Part shown: one piece after another, positions 52,519 to 63,329 of the stretch
Numbering within the stretch: the first letter of the stretch is position 1
How the letters are laid out: each line of letters opens with the position of its first letter
The notes under the pieces: model-generated
Database searches by the model: none
Told to the model about the DNA's origin: nothing
What the model saw: the letters and a program-made list of their open reading frames with translations, nothing else
Program-made: the position numbers and the translations under genes
DNA from: Athripsodes cinereus
Taxonomy: Eukaryota > Arthropoda > Insecta > Trichoptera > Leptoceridae
Assembly (NCBI GenBank): GCA_947579605.1
Contig: OX388328.1
Location: 10,147,684-10,211,683 of the forward strand
Length of the DNA stretch: 64,000 nucleotides
Direction of reading: 5' to 3'

Positions 52519-53395
52519 TATTTTATGATCGCAATCGGATAAAATCGATTCAACTTGTTTCCTAAATTAGTGTTCGAGTTCTAGAATTCTATATCAATAA
52601 AAATGTGTACGTTTTTGTTCAATTTTAATGTTGATTCAGTCGATAGAGACATCTTTTGTCTGCTTAGAAAACATTGTCTATCGTTAATCAATGATTGACA
52701 AAGTTCTTAAATTACAAAAAACAACGACTTATTAGCATTTGTATAAGAAAATATCTACTATTTTGTATTTTGTTTTTAAATCCTTTACTTTTTTTACCTT
52801 AAGTCGCTTTGGGTGTAATAACGACAGAAGGCTTTGTCATTGACATTTCATTCACTTATTTTTTCGTTTTTGACACAAAGCAAAGTTGTTTGTTTTCCCT
52901 TTGGATTTTCTGTCATATTTTTTTTAAGTGTCCTTAAAAGGTAGATATTTTTAACACGTCACGAGGTCATGCTTTGCACATAACTAATTCAATGATAAAA
53001 GTATGCAAATCATCCCTCAAGCTTTTTTACAGCATTGATAGTGTGATCTGTACATTTATTTAGGTAGCAAGGAGTTATTCAACTGTCTACCTCACTTGTA
53101 GAAGTTAAGGTGATAAGTAAATAGATATAGACTAATATTTTTAACTATATACCTACTGCTAAATAACATACTTAAAAATAACAGACAGACTCTCGTTACA
53201 GAATAATAATTTCAAAATGTTATTGCTACTTTCTACATTAGCTGCAGCTTCTGTTCTTTTTAATTAATTATTTTACCTGCTGTCACATGCACACTATTAT
53301 AATAATATGTAATGTCTCGTTATTGATATTTATAATATAATACGCACACATATTTGTGTATGTTTGTAAATGTGTTAGGATGTTTGTTTGCATTG
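52519..53395. other. No recognisable feature
   Basis: AT-rich. Confidence 0.5.
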
Positions 53396-53429
53396 TGTTG
53401 TTTATAGGAGCTAGAAAACTATGTTCGGT

Positions 53430-53565
53430 GATGTAAATTACCCTCTATACAGCCTCTCATCCCTCAAGCAAGATGTTTATATTTTTGTGCATATTTATGT
53501 ATTGCTGTAATTTATAATATATGCCTGTTGGTGCACTTTGATGTAAATAAATAAATTTGAGGGTT
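53430..53565 (+). mobile_element. Possible LINE 3' UTR with A-rich end
   Basis: CCCTCTATACAGCCTCTCATCC, then TGTTGGTGCACTTTGATGTAAATAAATAAA, has the form of a LINE 3' UTR and tail. No coding part. Confidence 0.35.
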
Positions 53566-54390
53566 GGCCTGGCCATGTCATAATATTATATGTTGTTTTT
53601 ACATTTTTGTGTCTGTTTTTTCGACTTTCTGTTTGTGTGACTGATAAATAAATTATTGACATGTTTAATTGTGGAAGTATGTAACTAGATTTGTATGGAA
53701 AGTGAATATACTATCATTCGTCGCGTGTTTTGCGTTTTGTTGTTTTTTTGGCACCATTTAAAAAGTCGATGGCATAACTAATTTTTAGAATTCCTTGAAA
53801 AACCTCAAACTCATAAAAAAACGTGGATGAAAATGAAATTATCTGTTGTGTGCTTTTTTCTATTAAAACCTACTGTCGCAGCATTTTATGGTGAGGGTCT
53901 AGCTACTTAGCATACAGGTCGTCCACTCCATGCAATTCGGGATGGTGACATTGTGGTACATATTTGCTGATGGCTTTGGCAAAAATAATTAATGAAATGG
54001 CGCATGGGTATCTCATTGCTATAATATTTAGCAAATCATTTTTTACAATTTCCTCATAATTTAGTCCCTCAGCGATGTCGGGTTTTATACTAGCACACAA
54101 CAAATAATAATAACAGACTATGATGATAAAGAAGAGGAAGAAGAAAAGGAACAGTAGCAATTAATTATGATTAAAAGGTAAAGAGTTATTATTATTATTA
54201 ATACTTTAACTTGGGTTATTAATTAAATTAAATTGTTTTCAGTGTATAATTACTAAGTGTACTATATACATATTAAACCGAGGCCAATTACCGAGACAGT
54301 GCACCCTATATATGTGTACCTACTTACAATATTCGTATATCATTAAGTGAATTTATTGTTCTGCCCATGAAGGAGAGTTTCAAATCATAC
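53566..54390. other. No recognisable feature
   Basis: A reverse frame at 53903-54160 is low complexity at its N-terminus (codon repeats of TTC/TTA). I do not support it as a gene. Confidence 0.45.
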
Positions 54391-54391
54391 T

Positions 54392-54600
54392 ACTATACTT
54401 GACCATTATGGCATCTGTCATTCTCCATTGGGGTAGGCAGTAGAATTACTGTGTGTAATAAAAATACCAATCATCCTCTGCGTGTCACTAAAAAAATGAC
54501 TTCAGTAGTTGTGACTGAATTGAAGATGTTAAATGTCTTATTCGAGATGTTTTTCCACTTCTGCCTTTTATAGAACACTTGGAGGATCATAGTCCAATTT
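54392..54600 (-). mobile_element. N1 element, diverged
   Basis: TTGACCATTATGGCATCTGTC, TTGGGGTAGGCAGTAG, ATCATCCTCTGCGTGTCAC, GAAGATGTTAAATGTCTTA and CTTTTATAGAACACTTGG are reverse N1 blocks in order. Confidence 0.7.
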
Positions 54601-56198
54601 ATTATTCCACTTTTTCATGTCAAAATACGACCCCTTCTCTTTCTGTTAGTTTTTCAGTATTCTTCTGTAAATGCTAGGTAGGAATTAGTAAATTTAAATT
54701 CTGAAGTTGTTAAGTACGATGCATAATCGAATATCTTATTAATTTGTGGCATGGGGAACATAAGACGCAACAACCTCATTTGGTACCCCTTTGTGTGAGA
54801 ATCTTTGATAATTTAGATGTACAGAAATAATTTATTGTTTTGCATAAATACACTATATTTGGTTCAACAGGATTTTTCCAGGATCCTTATCTATTACTCT
54901 GTATATAAAACACCTTTTCATATATTTCATTCGTCAGCATAAAGACCATAGTACCCATCCTTGAGGTCACCCATTATGTGCCTTGTATTTACACTATCAG
55001 CTATTGACTCTAATCTTTTTCATTTGGCATGGACCAGTAAGTATCATACTCGTCTCACAAACGAGGGATCGTAGATTCAATTCTTGGGTTGATCAAACAA
55101 TTTCTGTTCGCTTTTTGGTATGTGAATGAATCATTTTGAATAATTTGAACTTAATAAATAAGGTAGAACCTTTCCTATCCCTGTTCACGTATTTAAAACA
55201 ATAACACGAATTAAAAAAAAAATTTTTTTGATCACATTTTTTTATATTGGTATGTGATTATACTTCTAATTGTTGTTCAAATAATCCCTTTTAGGGGTCA
55301 TCCATATACGCTGCAGCACATGGCTCGTATCATTATTTTAATTTGAGGGTTAAGTCCTACTAATAATGGTGAATTTCATGGGTTAATTAGTGACAAATTA
55401 CGACCTATTGTTCCCCAATTTTGTAATTGAATATAAAATCCTTAATAATTTATCTTCTTCATTGTTGTAAAATTGATTTTAGACGTATAATCAATATGAT
55501 AATGCCGTGTTGAATTTAATACATGCTATCCAATTATAAATAAAATTCTAGATAACTCAATTGAAACATAAGCTCGTACATTCTTGTATATAAATTCCTA
55601 GCGAGGGTTTCTCCTTAAATGTTTTTTTTTGTACACAGTATGGTCATGCCTAAATTATTCGTACCAGAACCAATAATGTCATGATGCTGTTTTTAAAGTT
55701 TTTCAACTACGATATGTTCTTAAATTGTTCTTAACTTTGTGCTATACGCAAAAAAAACATCTCAAACAATAATATCGGTAACAAGATTTTGAGTGAAGTA
55801 AATCTGTTATTCTTCTATGTATGCACTTGGGTATATCAACAATTGATATTTCTATCGTCAAAAGTAGAAGATAAAAAAGCAACATGAAATCAAAAGCAGG
55901 ACAATTTAAAGAAATCGGCATGAATTCCATATATGTGAAATATATTCTAATTCAAAATGTAACCACCATTTCAAAATACAACAAATAAACTTCTCACATT
56001 AAATGTAATATTAACCAAATAACATAACATATAACAACAATGGTAGGGCTAAACGAATCAACAAACCATAAAGTAAATAAGGCGTGAAAAATAATATTTA
56101 TAATCAATTTAACAATATAATAACCACCCCAATGAATATAAAATACTTATAATATTAAATATGATATTAAAATTAATAATAATAATACAATAAATGAT
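54601..56198. other. No recognisable feature
   Basis: About 1.6 kb of AT-rich DNA. A tRNA-like CTCGTCTCACAAACGAGGGATCGTAGATTCAATTC stretch near 55050-55085 may be an eroded SINE head but is unsupported by a second copy. Confidence 0.45.
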
Positions 56199-56423
56199 GT
56201 GGTAGTTAGCAAAATGCGCGTGAACGATCGGCCCCATCCGAGTGCCCTGGGGCATGCCGCATCCATACCGTACAAAATACTTAGTTTAGCATTGGGTTGT
56301 GTTTCGTTGTTGAGTGGACTGATTACCATAACAATGGTGCCGATTATTATTATTACATTGTTAGTGTCAGCAAAAATTGTTATTAGAGGGATTTTTAGGG
56401 TTAAGTGTTCGATTATGTTTTGA
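56199..56423 (+). CDS. Unidentified small ORF with two hydrophobic segments
   Basis: The reading frame is 74 codons. The first codon is GTG, so the likelier start is the in-frame ATG at 56214 (MRVNDRPHPSALGHAASIPY). Two hydrophobic stretches follow, ILSLALGCVSLLSGLITITM and VPIIIITLLVSAKIVI, then a basic IRGIFRVKC end. This looks like a small two-helix membrane protein. The first 100 nt are GC-rich for the region (GGCCCCATCC, GCCCTGGGGCATGCC), which hints at former coding function. I know of no family. It could be a captured exon or chance. Confidence 0.3.
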   Translation: MVVSKMRVNDRPHPSALGHAASIPYKILSLALGCVSLLSGLITITMVPIIIITLLVSAKIVIRGIFRVKCSIMF

Positions 56424-56879
56424 TTATGCCCACTCTCTTGTATTTATTATCGTTTTGTGGATTTTGCTTTTTTATGTAAATTTTTGTCATTTGTTGAGAT
56501 TATTGGTGTTCTACCATTTTATTTTATAAATACTTTATTTTATAATTACTTCGACATCACTTTTAAAATTCAGTTTACTGGTAACAGTGTTGATTTGTTA
56601 CATAAGTCAAGGCTGGTCATATTCTCTTACAAGAAAATAACGTTTTTTTTATATTATGACGCTCATAATAAATTGACACAAGAATTACCCTCACAGTAAA
56701 CCTTAATTCTTGTATCACGGAGGACTTCCTGATTGTAAATACAACAAAACAGATAATATATTTCTTAACATTGTACAAGAATTATCTTCCTCAAGCTTTC
56801 GTGACTTTATTAGGAATCGATCCTGAATCTAAGACATTTGATAGATTGATCAATACACCTCCGAGACAAATAAAGATCT
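56424..56879. other. No recognisable feature
   Basis: Low-complexity frame at 56457-56699 not supported. Confidence 0.45.
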
Positions 56880-57165
56880 ATCTCTCATATCACGGCGTCT
56901 CCCACAAATGGTGTAGTCAGCGAATTAACTGTATGAAATGAAAATTTAGATTTTTTATATATTTATTGTATTGGTGCACAAATAGTAGATCTCCACAATT
57001 AAATAAACAAAAACAAGCGTTTCATTCTACAAAAGATTAAACAAAGATGAGAGAGAAATCTTTCCTCCCTTTCGAAAGGATAGATCATCTTAATTGTGGC
57101 ATTGAAAAAATAAGACATTCAGGGTATTCTTGTTCAAATTTAAAACCCACGGAGTTTAAACATTT
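56880..57165 (-). mobile_element. N1 element, interrupted and eroded
   Basis: ATCACGGCGTCTCCCACAAATGGTGTAGTCAGCG is the reverse 3' end. AATAAGACATTCAGGG and GTTCAAATTTAAA are body blocks displaced by about 170 bp of unrelated AT-rich DNA. Confidence 0.5.
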
Positions 57166-57499
57166 TTTGTCTACCATACTTACTAATATCAATATCCCCC
57201 TTTTCATATTTTACGCTTGATATGAATTTTGAAATGAAATAATATTTTTAATAATCGCCTCTCCCTTCTCCATTATTTTCTATGGGTTCTTTGGTATATT
57301 TTTTTTAATTCTTTGGTTTGTATTCACGGGTTCATACATAATATATTTCTGGCTATTGAATCCGTCGATTGTGTGAATTTGCTGACGTGTGCCCATTTTA
57401 AGGACCTGTATTATTAGGATGGTTGGGTAGATAGATTGGCAAAGTTGACTCTTTATTATATTTTAAGATTTTTTCCGTTTTTTTTTACATTCTCTCGAA
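57166..57499. other. No recognisable feature
   Basis: AT-rich. Confidence 0.5.
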
Positions 57500-57965
57500 T
57501 ATTTGTTGTCCTATTATATGGTAGAGATGATGGACCCGGCCGGGTCGTGTTATACTAAGAATGCCCAATGATAAGTTGGTTGATACAAATAGAATTTGCA
57601 AAGTTTCGGATGAAGAACGGTCTGGACGACTTTATCTCACGATTCCTATTACAATGACGTTGGAGCGTTAGCGATGTTGTGGAAATATGCCACTCAATTT
57701 CAAAGCCTGAAGGTAGAGTCTCAGTCTCGTGAACAAGGCGTCCGTGGTTCGATCCCAGGTGCCGGCAAATTCCCCTTTCACGACACAAGCTTTTAGCAAA
57801 AAAAAAACGTAAAGAATTCGAAGGCTGGCTTCTGCTTCTGCCCTTTACTCCTGGGAGGTACGAAGCGTCAGGGATATCGTGGAAATATATGACTCAATCA
57901 GCGCAAAGACTTAGAAATTTGGCTTCTGTTTCTGCCCTTTGCTCTTGGGAGATCGAAGGGCGGGT
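57500..57965 (+). mobile_element. Degenerate RTE-C, split by SINE2
   Basis: CTAAGAATGCCCAATGATAAG, CAATGACGTTGGAGCG and GTTGTGGAAATATGCCACTCAA are RTE-C blocks before the SINE. GCTTCTGCCCTTTACTCCTGGGAG follows it, and a second AGGGATATCGTGGAAATATATGACTCAATC block shows a local duplication. Confidence 0.65.
57702..57798 (+). mobile_element. SINE2 with intact tRNA-like head
   Basis: GCCTGAAGGTAGAG (box A-like), an anticodon-loop-like GTCTCGTGAACAAGGCG and box B GTGGTTCGATCCCAGG are followed by CCCTTTCACGACACAAGC and a short A-run. This copy best shows the tRNA origin of SINE2. Confidence 0.75.
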
Positions 57966-58428
57966 GTTCATTGTGATACGCATTAGTTAGTCCACTGACT
58001 ATGTACACCACTTGTGTAGCTATGTAGTCAAGTGTATTCCGTAATAATTTATGCAAACTTCAATAGGCTTACAGTAATTATAATTTGTATTGATGAGTAT
58101 GGTGATGGTAATAATAATAATAAGGCAGTTTCCACACTACGCGATGTGCGCACGCGACTTAATATAATACAATTCTTATTATTATGCAATCATATTATTA
58201 TATAACTACTTCCCTCCGTATATGCGATTTATCCACGTCTTATTTCTGGTACACAATGAACGTCGTTTTAAAATGTGATGGTTTTAGTGTCACAAAGTTT
58301 CAGTTAATTGACCCAGCCATTCCACTTTCTCTACACGAGATTTTTTTTTCTAAAGATGTTTTATTCATCAACCTTTACGAAATCTCCCGCAAGTAACCAG
58401 TCGTATTATTAACACACTAGTTCTTAAT
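57966..58428. other. No recognisable feature
   Basis: TAGTCCACTGACTATGTACACCACTTGTGTAG near 57988-58020 is a possible N1 scrap. Otherwise nothing. Confidence 0.4.
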
Positions 58429-58593
58429 TAAAAATTTTACTCAACAGACACTTTAGTAGAAAACAGGAAAGCTGCACCGACTTACTTAAACCAGCCTAAG
58501 CCGATTCGTAAGCATCGGAACACCTTTCCTGTTTTCTACTAAAAGGAGTTTGCACAGTCTGTTGGTTGTGCAGAATATGTGATGTCTGTTGAG
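58429..58593. mobile_element. MITE F, complete
   Basis: Terminal inverted repeats ACTCAACAGACA and its complement bound about 165 bp. A second internal inverted pair, GTAGAAAACAGGAAAG and CTTTCCTGTTTTCTAC, makes a nested foldback around GCCGATTCGTAAGCATCGG. Related pieces occur at 9094, 29906 and 34350. Confidence 0.75.
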
Positions 58594-58954
58594 TGATAAG
58601 TATTCTTAATAATATCTTCACTCACGCAGGTGTAAAAATCCGGTTAAATACGAAAACTTCGTTTAACATATAAAAATTGTCTGTTTTGTTTTTGATGGGT
58701 TTCATTTGGCATACATAGACGCTGAATTTGAGAGGCTTTCTTTTCAAGTTTATCAATTTTAATACCCCACTTTTTCTTTATCGCAGAGCAACGTTTATTT
58801 TTAAATAGGTATAGGTAATAAAGGATTTATTTTCTATCAGATCGATTTTGTGCCTGTTGTGTTTCTTCTTTTAATGTTTACCTATATTTCAACATTTATA
58901 ACTCTTTTTTTCATCCTATGGTCTCGAGGGGAGAATTAAAGGTCATAATTGATT
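58594..58954. other. No recognisable feature
   Basis: AT-rich. Confidence 0.5.
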
Positions 58955-59037
58955 CTATGTAAATAATGTAAAGCGCCCTTGAAGTGATATTATCACAGTA
59001 CGGAGCTGTATAAATAGTCATATTATTATTATAATGA
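58955..59037 (+). mobile_element. L2-like LINE 3' UTR fragment
   Basis: AAAGCGCCCTTGAAGTGATATTATCACAGTACGGAGC and TATAAATAGTCATATTATTATTATA is the L2-like terminal 3' UTR and tail. Confidence 0.7.
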
Positions 59038-59459
59038 GACAAAAAATATTAGATAATGTCTCATTCACAGTTTTGAATTTCATCTTAACTCTTTACAATC
59101 GTATATACAGAGTGTTCGCTCTCCAAATGCATCATTAGTACATTCAATTATCGGCATATTATTATACCCCATTAGCGGTACGGGTTAAGTTAGGAAGCCA
59201 CTGCTGCAGCCGTGCCGTGCCGTTACTATAATAAATGCGACCCTCGAGTGTGCCGTCGTACTATGCAGGGAGTAACTACTGCTACTACTACGCCCCAATG
59301 GAGCGTTGCTGTTCCACAACCGACTATGTGGAACTGCAATCATATTAAAGACTAGCTGATTGATTACACAGTAACTTTTGGAAAAAAAAATGTTAAAGAA
59401 TTTTGTACAAATATCTTCATCCTGTCTGTATAATTTATTTATTTATTAATACATTAAGG
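59038..59459. other. Non-coding; GC-rich patch 59165-59340
   Basis: The patch (GCCACTGCTGCAGCCGTGCC, CCTCGAGTGTGCCGTCG, CTACTACTACGCCCC) is more GC- and CpG-rich than its surroundings. A reverse frame stays open over much of it but has no start or known motif. Confidence 0.4.
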
Positions 59460-59464
59460 TTAAC

Positions 59465-59860
59465 ACAATGAACCGGTTGGAGGCATTCGAGATGTGGATT
59501 CATCGAAAAATGCTTCGAATACTGTGGACAGACTTAGTACCCAATACAGAAGTCCTAAGCAGAGCACATACGAATAAAGAGCTCCTGACAAATATTAAGA
59601 TTCGTAAAGTCTCATATTTGGGCCACATCCTGTGAGGCGATAAATATCGGTTTCTGCAGTTGATAATAGTGGGCAAGATTGAGGGAAGTCGTGGAGTGGG
59701 AAGGAGACAGATGTCGTGGCTGCGTAATATCAGCAATGGACCGGAATAACACAGATGGGGAACTGGTCCGCACAGCGCGAGACAGAGAACCATTCTCCAG
59801 GGTGATCGTCAACGTCAGGAGGACCTGACACGGCACTGATCGAAGAATAATACATTGAAC
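59465..59860 (+). mobile_element. RTE-J fragment with frameshifts
   Basis: The frame reads NRLEAFEMWIHRKMLRILWT, then VSYLGHIL followed by a stop, then GVGRRQMSWLRNIS. This is the familiar RLEAFEMW..R+ML.I.W / LGHI+R / G.GRR..SWL+N module of RTE-like C-termini. The ending VIVNVRR fits the same family. No microsatellite tail is obvious. Confidence 0.8.
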
Positions 59861-60484
59861 GGCCATAATAGCCTTTAACAGAAAAAATATAATGCCCAAT
59901 ACACAAAAAGTAACAAAAGTTTCTACCAATAAAATACCTAATACAAGTAAGTCTATGTGCATGAAGTAATTACTGTGGTCTTGAGAGTAATTTGTAACCC
60001 AACGAAGAAAAAATCTTTTTTTATTGATGTCTGTCGTGATATCCTGAGATCATGTTGCATAATTTGTTCTAAAAAAAATTGATTTTAAATTAAAATGAAT
60101 GTGAACAAAATATTATATTTAGGGCATGTAGAAGGGCAGTATAAAAATAGCACTTTTCTGTCATATAAGCAGAATTACTACTGTGCTTAAATAATATGTG
60201 CTGAGGACAAACATATTGTCTATTATATATATACAAACATGAAAAGAGTTTTACATATATTTAGATTTCACTACTTGTTCTTTTCATCTCGTTATAGATA
60301 CTGCATTACATAGTACCTATGATTATTACTACAACGACTTTAATCCTTTCAGCACACAAAGGCTATGCAATTATAAGGAAATTTTGAGACATGTGGTCTA
60401 TAAGGGGTTAAATGATTTTTTTAAATTCTTGTTTACGAACCCACGAAAAAGTGAGACCATATTATTTAATTTCTATTTTTATTT
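59861..60484. other. No recognisable feature
   Basis: AT-rich. Confidence 0.5.
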
Positions 60485-60680
60485 CGTTTTGCACTGGAGA
60501 TCAGTTTGATCGGTGTTTTCCGGTTCCCTGCATCCTCCGAGCTCAACTATGCCTCCTTCAGGTCCCTGGCAATTGTGGATATCCAGGTGGTCACTGGTCT
60601 GCCTGGTCTTCTGGGTCCTACTTCTACGTCCATTTTCCTTTTGATCATATTATTATCATTTGGTAGTCTCAAAATGTGCT
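60485..60680 (-). mobile_element. RTE-G 3' fragment
   Basis: Shares GCATCCTCCGAGCTCAAC, CAGGTCCCTGGCAATTGTGG, CAGGTGGTCACTGGTCT and TTTGGTAGTCTCAAAATG with 31830-31985. Confidence 0.7.
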
Positions 60681-60768
60681 TTTCTAAAATTTATACATTT
60701 TAAAATGTATGATCAAATTCTTGAGCTAAATTCGTTTTTTCTACTTGCACATATACAATTACATAGTA

Positions 60769-61554
60769 GGGCCAATTCTGAATCTTAATGAACTCATCAT
60801 CATCATCGCCCTCAACGCTCCTCTCGGGAGCACAGGGCAGAAACCAGCCTCCTCCATTCAGAGCGTCTCTGTGCCAATTGCGTCACCTCTTCCCACGACA
60901 TTCCTTGCGCTCTGATATCGATGATAAAAAGTTGATTAATATTAGTTATTATGTAGTATTCAGCATTAGTTATGAACTATAAACAACTATAAACTCGAGA
61001 ACCACCAAGTGCAAACGGTAAAATCTATGGGACAAACTAATATTAGTCAGTGATGCCGCAATACAAAATGTTTTTCACGTTCCGATTTACACTTCTGGCA
61101 ACAATTTAATAGTTGTCGAGCGTGAAAATTGTAAAATGTCAGATTTGCCGATATATTTTGGCGTTCGTATTTGCGTCGGTGGTGGTGTAATTTTACAATT
61201 TATACATGCTAAGAGTTGTCCTAAAAATATAATTTTTTACTTTTAATTGAAAAAACAACTTAACACTTCCAAAATATAGCAATATTCTGCGGTAAAATGA
61301 CAGCAACTAACAATAATCGCACATTAAAAGTCGCGAATAAAATTCTGCCAAATCCAACTTAATTTAGTCGTCGGCTGTCAACTAAAATTTCATTCTGAAT
61401 ACGAAATCCATAGATTCTCGAAATTTTTAGTTGTACTAAGGTGTCAAAATGAAATGAATACGAATTAGAACTAATTATCATGACTCGACTATCTTCTCAC
61501 ACTTAGTTGACTTAGTTAGTGCAACTAAACTATTTTATGATTCAGAATTGGCCA
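60769..61554. mobile_element. Non-autonomous TIR DNA transposon
   Basis: Ends GGGCCAATTCTGAATC and GATTCAGAATTGGCCA are 16-bp inverted repeats (terminal base mismatch). TAGTA occurs on both outer flanks (60764-60768 and 61555-61559). The 786-bp span holds no transposase and carries an RTE-C piece near its left end. The superfamily is unassigned; a GG-starting TIR with short duplication is compatible with PIF/Harbinger. Confidence 0.7.
60797..60925 (-). mobile_element. RTE-C 3' fragment nested in the TIR element
   Basis: (ATC)n then GCCCTCAACGCTCCTCTCGG, AACCAGCCTCCTCCATTCAGAGCG and CCACGACATTCCTTGCGCTC are the reverse of the RTE-C end. Confidence 0.85.
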
Positions 61555-61914
61555 TAGTATCTCCCTAAAGCTGGATATGAGACACAGCACACTACTCACC
61601 CACGACACCATTATACAGTATTATGTATATACCATTACATTTACTAATTGGACAGATGGGGTGATAATAGGGCGATAATAGGTCTACAATAATCATTTCA
61701 GATGCGGTTTAAAATAAGCATCGTGCCTATAGCGACACCCACTGCGTATAAATTGGATAGAAACGCAAATTATATCTCCTAAGCATATATCGCGGGTTGT
61801 ACCATTTTGTAAATAATAAGTAGGGATTATACCGACTGTCCAGTTAAATACATACTTTTTCTTTTTATAGTAACCTAGGTTTAATATTTTTTGCTTTTTT
61901 ATGTTTATATTATA
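61555..61914. other. No recognisable feature
   Basis: Spacer. Confidence 0.5.
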
Positions 61915-62590
61915 ACTGTGTTTGCTTCTCTCGGTTAGAGATAGTTTTAGTTTGAATGTGCCAGATTGTAAAACCAATCAGAAACCTCGATTGGAGAACC
62001 AATGCAACATTGTGTAGACATGGTTCTCCAATCGAGGTTTCTGATCGGTTTTGTCATCTGCACCCAAATCCGGTTAATTAATAAAAAAATTAGTAAATAT
62101 TCTAAACATTTGCCAGACTGTAGTCGCCAAATTGAAGTCGCCAGATTTCTGCGGTATCCGGGTGGATGGTGGGTCTCCTTCAATGTCCCGTTCCATAAGT
62201 TAACAAATAGAAATATCTTATATTCAAAAATCTACATTTTTTGTAGTTTTGCTATATTTATATTATGCTTTAAAAACACAACAGAAAGTGAAATATACTA
62301 TATAATAATAATCACACTGTTATTAAATACATATACGTTGTCTTTATTCCGTTCAATAGTTAAACAATTCCAAATATTTATTTGTGGAATTGAAAATAGC
62401 TACAATATTTTTTTTTTAAATAAATATTTTAAATTAAAGGGAACAGTGTCTTTTCACAGTTATTTATTTGTGGAATAGAAAGAGTGGTGTTAAATTGTGT
62501 GTATTACCAATTAAATCAAAATTTTCCACTTGTTTAGTTTTGGAACTGGACGGTCGATATGTGTTTGACGGATATATCGCTTACTTTCTA
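61915..62590 (+). repeat. Interspersed repeat E
   Basis: Begins GTTTGCTTCTCTCGGTTAGAG as at 41448. Includes TTTCTGCGGTATCCGGGTGG, TATTATGCTTTAAAAACACAAC, TTGTCTTTATTCCGTTCAATAG and GGAACTGGACGGTCGATATG. The last four match 2462-3660 in order, giving the uninterrupted state of that copy. Hairpin G interrupts the left part. Confidence 0.65.
61970..62052. mobile_element. Hairpin MITE G nested in repeat E
   Basis: AAAACCAATCAGAAACCTCG and its near-complement CGAGGTTTCTGATCGGTTTT bound an 83-bp foldback with TTGGAGAACCA arms. Half copies occur at about 9199 and 29985. Confidence 0.8.
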
Positions 62591-63328
62591 CTAGCTTTAA
62601 ATATTCAACAAAATTTCTTATTTTTCTTTATTCTATTTTATGCCCTCAAGCTGCATCCCTAAAGGGATATACAAAGACAAACGGCAATTTTATCCATCTA
62701 ATTCAACTAATCTAAAACGTTTCTTTTTGTCCAAATCCATTAAGAATACCGATTTTCTTCTTTCCAATAATTCATCATTATGTACTGTAAACGGTTAACT
62801 GTGAAAATGTTTCTAATTTGCTGCTAGGCTGCCTCTACATTTTTTTTATACACTCATACATTATATAATTCTTTATTTCACCACGTTTATATATTTCGAA
62901 AATTCCAGTGGTTGTTCATCTTGCGTTCGCCTACTTCAACATAAAATTACAGTCGTTCTAAACCTTAGGCTCGCGTCCCTTATTTCTTCTACAAGCTTTT
63001 TAAAACACCGCTCTTCATTTCTGTGATTATTATTATTATGTTTTTTTCAAAAGCACTCGTCGCACAAACACAATACTCGCAGCATTTTTTTTTAATTCAC
63101 CCAAATGTACTTTTAATTCATCAGATTCATCCCCCTCCCCCCATCCTCTTTGCCTCAACCCATTAAAGTCCCGACCCTTCTTTAATACTCATAATAATCA
63201 GAAAAAGCATTTTTTGTATTTCAACAGCATTTTCCCCCGTTTTCGTTCGTTCACTTGTCGCATTTGTAATTTTTATTTTGTGAGAAATAACTTTTTCTTT
63301 ATATAATATTTAGTACAATAAATTTCAT
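62591..63328. other. No recognisable feature
   Basis: AT-rich with a C-rich run near 63130-63150. Confidence 0.5.
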
Positions 63329-63329
63329 T

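Noticed and set aside
53903..54160. 85-codon - strand frame as a gene
   Set aside because: The N-terminus is encoded by simple TTC/TTA-type repeats; no motif or splice context.
55040..55090. Third tRNA-derived SINE
   Set aside because: Only a vague box B-like AGATTCAATTC with no second copy or body to support it.
57702..57770. Functional tRNA gene
   Set aside because: The same SINE2 body follows as in four other copies; the acceptor stem is not closed.
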